Below are positions 60,557 to 64,000 of a DNA stretch of 64,000 bases, piece by piece. Numbering within the stretch: position 1 is the first letter of the stretch; each line of letters begins with the position of its first letter. Source of the stretch: Hedera helix (lineage: Eukaryota; Streptophyta; Magnoliopsida; Apiales; Araliaceae); contig OX359282.1 in assembly GCA_947179155.2 (NCBI GenBank), forward strand, positions 32,520,221 to 32,584,220, written 5' to 3'. The notes below the pieces were generated by a model. The model was not told the origin of the DNA. It ran no database searches and saw nothing but the letters and a program-made list of their open reading frames with translations. The translations under genes and the position numbers were made by a program.

Positions 60557-61411
60557 GTCCTCACGTATGTTCTTGGTTCTCTTTGACCAACTCAACAATA
60601 AATATTCTACAAATTATTTTATTGAATATAATACGTATGTTGCACGCCTTCACAATTATTGAATATTGTTGAAGTTCCAAAAGAATAATTCTTTTTCTAT
60701 ACATGATATATCTTTATTGCTTGTTTAAACTTGATAAGCAAAATAGTTGTTCACCCTTGCTATATTATGAACTACTTTTCAGCGAATCCCGAATGTTCTA
60801 AGAAGGACAAAGATAAAGAAAAGACAAATGAGTAGAATGTGTAAAAATAAGTTTTATTATTATTATGCGTCATATGTAATTCTTCTGTGTAATGAGATGT
60901 TACATGTAAATAAGGTTAGTAAAGCCTGAGATAATGATACGTTTTATAATTAATCTAATTATATTTTCTGTTAGTTACTGGAGATTAAGTTTATAAATGT
61001 TGTTTAAGTATTGGATCGTTAGCACCGAACCAATCGATGCTCAAGGGACTCGAATTTGGGAGCGTTACTGTCACTCGTCAAAAAATTAAATAAAGATAAA
61101 ATAATCCAATTCTAAATGTATTTTTTACAAACTAAGATAGCCTAAAAGATCATTAGTTGTGAACCGTAAAGTAATTACTATAAAGTAATTAGGAGTTCAT
61201 TTGTATCAATGATTTGGCAATATGATCTTTGCACACACTTTGACTGAATGTTATGCATATACATCAGATACAAGAGAACTGATCCCGTTAAGTGTTTAGT
61301 TTGAGTATTTTCGATTTTATAATTGTTAAATACTCCCATTATAGTAAGATAAGTCCTGACAAATCCTCCATACTTTCAAGGTATTCAGTTTATGAGCTGA
61401 AAAATCCTCAC

Positions 61412-61805
61412 CAATGTTTAGAAAATCGGACCGGATCGGTGGTCCGGCCACGGTTCGACCGGAACCAGTCGACTTTCCGGTCCGGTCCGACAAAAAAAAT
61501 CAAAAAAATAGCGACCTTGTCAAAAATCGGTTGAACTGGTAGTTAAACCGGTTGACCCGATTTTCAAGTATTTTTTTTTTATTTTTTTACAAAAGTATTT
61601 TTAATAAGATTATAACATTATTTTACTATATTTTAGCTTATAAAAAAATTATATATTTTAAAATTTTATTAATTATTAATAATATATTTTTTTATGTATT
61701 TATGACGTTACTGATTCAATAACGGTTGGACCACTGGTTGGACCAGTGACCCATCCACCTAGTAACTTTTTCGGTTCGATGACCGGTCCGATTTTCTAAA
61801 CATTG
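61412..61805. mobile_element. hAT-like MITE in tandem unit 2
   Basis: Same element, flanks and position as in unit 1, one base longer because of a poly-T run. Confidence 0.85.
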
Positions 61806-62660
61806 GTCCTCACGTATGTTCTTGGTTCTCTTTGACCAACTCAACAATAAATATTCTACAAATTATTTTATTGAATATAATACGTATGTTGCACGCCTTC
61901 ACAATTATTGAATATTGTTGAAGTTCCAAAAGAATAATTCTTTTTCTATACATGATATATCTTTATTGCTTGTTTAAACTTGATAAGCAAAATAGTTGTT
62001 CACCCTTGCTATATTATGAACTACTTTTCAGCGAATCCCGAATGTTCTAAGAAGGACAAAGATAAAGAAAAGACAAATGAGTAGAATGTGTAAAAATAAG
62101 TTTTATTATTATTATGCGTCATATGTAATTCTTCTGTGTAATGAGATGTTACATGTAAATAAGGTTAGTAGAGCCTGAGATAATGATACGTTTTATAATT
62201 AATCTAATTATATTTTCTGTTAGTTACTGGAGATTAAGTTTATAAATGTTGTTTAAGTATTGGATCGTTAGCACCGAACCAATCGATGCTCAAGGGACTC
62301 GAATTTGGGAGCGTTACTGTCACTCGTCAAAAAATTAAATAAAGATAAAATAATCCAATTCTAAATGTATTTTTTACAAACTAAGATAGCCTAAAAGATC
62401 ATTAGTTGTGAACCGTAAAGTAATTACTATAAAGTAATTAGGAGTTCATTTGTATCAATGATTTGGCAATATGATCTTTGCACACACTTTGACTGAATGT
62501 TATGCATATACATCAGATACAAGAGAACTGATCCCGTTAAGTGTTTAGTTTGAGTATTTTCGATTTTATAATTGTTAAATACTCCCATTATAGTAAGATA
62601 AGTCCTGACAAATCCTCCATACTTTCAAGGTATTCAGTTTATGAGCTGAAAAATCCTCAC

Positions 62661-63053
62661 CAATGTTTAGAAAATCGGACCGGATCGGTGGTCCGGCCAC
62701 GGTTCGACCGGAACCAGTCGACTTTTCGGTCCGGTCCGACAAAAAAAATCAAAAAAATAGCGACCTTGTCAAAAATCGGTTGAACTGGTAGTTAAACCGG
62801 TTGACCCGATTTTCAAGTATTTTTTTTTATTTTTTTACAAAAGTATTTTTAATAAGATTATAACATTATTTTACTATATTTTAGCTTATAAAAAAATTAT
62901 ATATTTTAAAATTTTATTAATTATTAATAATATATTTTTTTATGTATTTATGACGTTACTGATTCAATAACGGTTGGACCACTGGTTGGACCAGTGACCC
63001 ATCCACCTAGTAACTTTTTCGGTTCGATGACCGGTCCGATTTTCTAAACATTG
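62661..63053. mobile_element. hAT-like MITE in tandem unit 3
   Basis: Same element as in units 1 and 2, with a private C-to-T change in its CCGGTCCGGTCCG region. Confidence 0.85.
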
Positions 63054-63908
63054 GTCCTCACGTATGTTCTTGGTTCTCTTTGACCAACTCAACAATAAAT
63101 ATTCTACAAATTATTTTATTGAATATAATACGTATGTTGCACGCCTTCACAATTATTGAATATTGTTGAAGTTCCAAAAGAATAATTCTTTTTCTATACA
63201 TGATATATCTTTATTGCTTGTTTAAACTTGATAAGCAAAATAGTTGTTCACCCTTGCTATATTATGAACTACTTTTCAGCGAATCCCGAATGTTCTAAGA
63301 AGGACAAAGATAAAGAAAAGACAAATGAGTAGAATGTGTAAAAATAAGTTTTATTATTATTATGCGTCATATGTAATTCTTCTGTGTAATGAGATGTTAC
63401 ATGTAAATAAGGTTAGTAGAGCCTGAGATAATGATACGTTTTATAATTAATCTAATTATATTTTCTGTTAGTTACTGGAGATTAAGTTTATAAATGTTGT
63501 TTAAGTATTGGATCGTTAGCACCGAACCAATCGATGCTCAAGGGACTCGAATTTGGGAGCGTTACTGTCACTCGTCAAAAAATTAAATAAAGATAAAATA
63601 ATCCAATTCTAAATGTATTTTTTACAAACTAAGATAGCCTAAAAGATCATTAGTTGTGAACCGTAAAGTAATTACTATAAAGTAATTAGGAGTTCATTTG
63701 TATCAATGATTTGGCAATATGATCTTTGCACACACTTTGACTGAATGTTATGCATATACATCAGATACAAGAGAACTGATCCCGTTAAGTGTTTAGTTTG
63801 AGTATTTTCGATTTTATAATTGTTAAATACTCCCATTATAGTAAGATAAGTCCTGACAAATCCTCCATACTTTCAAGGTATTCAGTTTATGAGCTGAAAA
63901 ATCCTCAC

Positions 63909-64000
63909 CAATGTTTAGAAAATCGGACCGGATCGGTGGTCCGGCCACGGTTCGACCGGAACCAGTCGACTTTCCGGTCCGGTCCGACAAAAAAAATCAA
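63909..64000. mobile_element. hAT-like MITE in tandem unit 4, cut by window edge
   Basis: The first 92 bases of the same element are present; the rest lies outside the window. Confidence 0.85.

Larger units (their letters stand above)
59966..64000 (+). repeat. Tandem array, 1,248-1,249-bp unit, 3.2 copies to window edge
   Basis: Units begin at 59966, 61214, 62463 and 63711 (each TTGGCAATATGATCTTTGCA). They are nearly identical; seen differences include C/G in GATCCC(C/G)TTAAG (unit 1 against the rest), A/G in GTTAGTA(A/G)AGCC, T/C in CCAGTGA(T/C)CCATCC, C/T in GACTTT(C/T)CGG (unit 3) and length changes in poly-T runs. Every unit contains the same hAT-like MITE at the same place. Each unit also has a motif near its end (AATTTGGGAGCGTTACTGTC) that looks like an LTR end. 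The array continues past the window. The repeated 80-codon open frame in each unit starts at GTG and runs into the MITE, so it is not taken as a gene. Confidence 0.95.

Noticed and set aside
60044..63000. Three identical 80-codon open frames at 60044, 61292 and 62541
   Set aside because: They start at GTG, end inside the MITE and recur only because the unit is tandemly repeated; no coding signature.
59966..64000. Could the regular repeats be a CRISPR-like or rDNA-type array
   Set aside because: Units are 1.25 kb, contiguous with no spacers, and contain no rRNA or tRNA-like sequence; the host is a plant.

Overview
The window looks like nuclear DNA of a flowering plant, very probably a eudicot. 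It is AT-rich, its genes are split by GT-AG introns, and the proteins have clear plant relatives: a DUF810/unc-13 homolog, a plant cyanase, a plastid ribosomal protein L28, an NPG-related TPR protein and a glycine-rich wall protein. All identifications come from reading the translations; no search was run. Species and chromosome cannot be read from it.

Layout. 1-2.5 kb: first coding exon (minus strand) of an FAD-dependent oxidoreductase/cyclopropane-fatty-acid-synthase-type gene, with no second exon visible. 2.5-12.3 kb: no intact gene; hAT-like, Tourist-like and Mariner-type elements, AT microsatellites and a short fragment resembling a GEM-like (GRAM) protein. 12.3-18.4 kb: complete unc-13-homolog gene (+), five exons, 999 aa, with a Mutator-like foldback element in intron 1. 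20.1-24.4 kb: cyanase gene (+), four exons. 25.8-37.1 kb: U2AF65-like RNA-binding protein gene (+), a 5'UTR exon plus eight coding exons, 933 aa. 38.4-40.7 kb: plastid RPL28 (+), two exons. 41.3-45.8 kb: NPGR/NPGR2-like gene (-), five coding exons, 730 aa. 45.8-52.8 kb: gene-poor, with a non-autonomous CACTA element. 52.8-54.2 kb: single-exon secreted glycine-rich protein (-). 54.3-64 kb: repeats, ending in a tandem array of about 1,248-bp units that each carry the same hAT-like MITE.

The genes do not form a pathway. They are ordinary single-gene neighbours: vesicle tethering (unc-13 homolog), cyanate detoxification, pre-mRNA splicing, plastid translation, pollen/Ca2+-calmodulin-linked TPR function and cell wall. 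From memory, the order unc-13 homolog, U2AF-like protein, RPL28 resembles Arabidopsis At2g33420, At2g33435, At2g33450, and cyanase and the cyclopropane synthase are close together near At3g23490-At3g23510. The window may therefore merge two ancestral blocks; this needs a synteny comparison.

The most unusual points are the MITE-bearing tandem array (59,966-64,000), the array of AT hairpins before it (about 58,850-59,420), a U2AF-homology motif domain split by a roughly 220-residue acidic insertion, and several transposons whose ends and target duplications can be read to the base. I found no convincing new multi-gene system.
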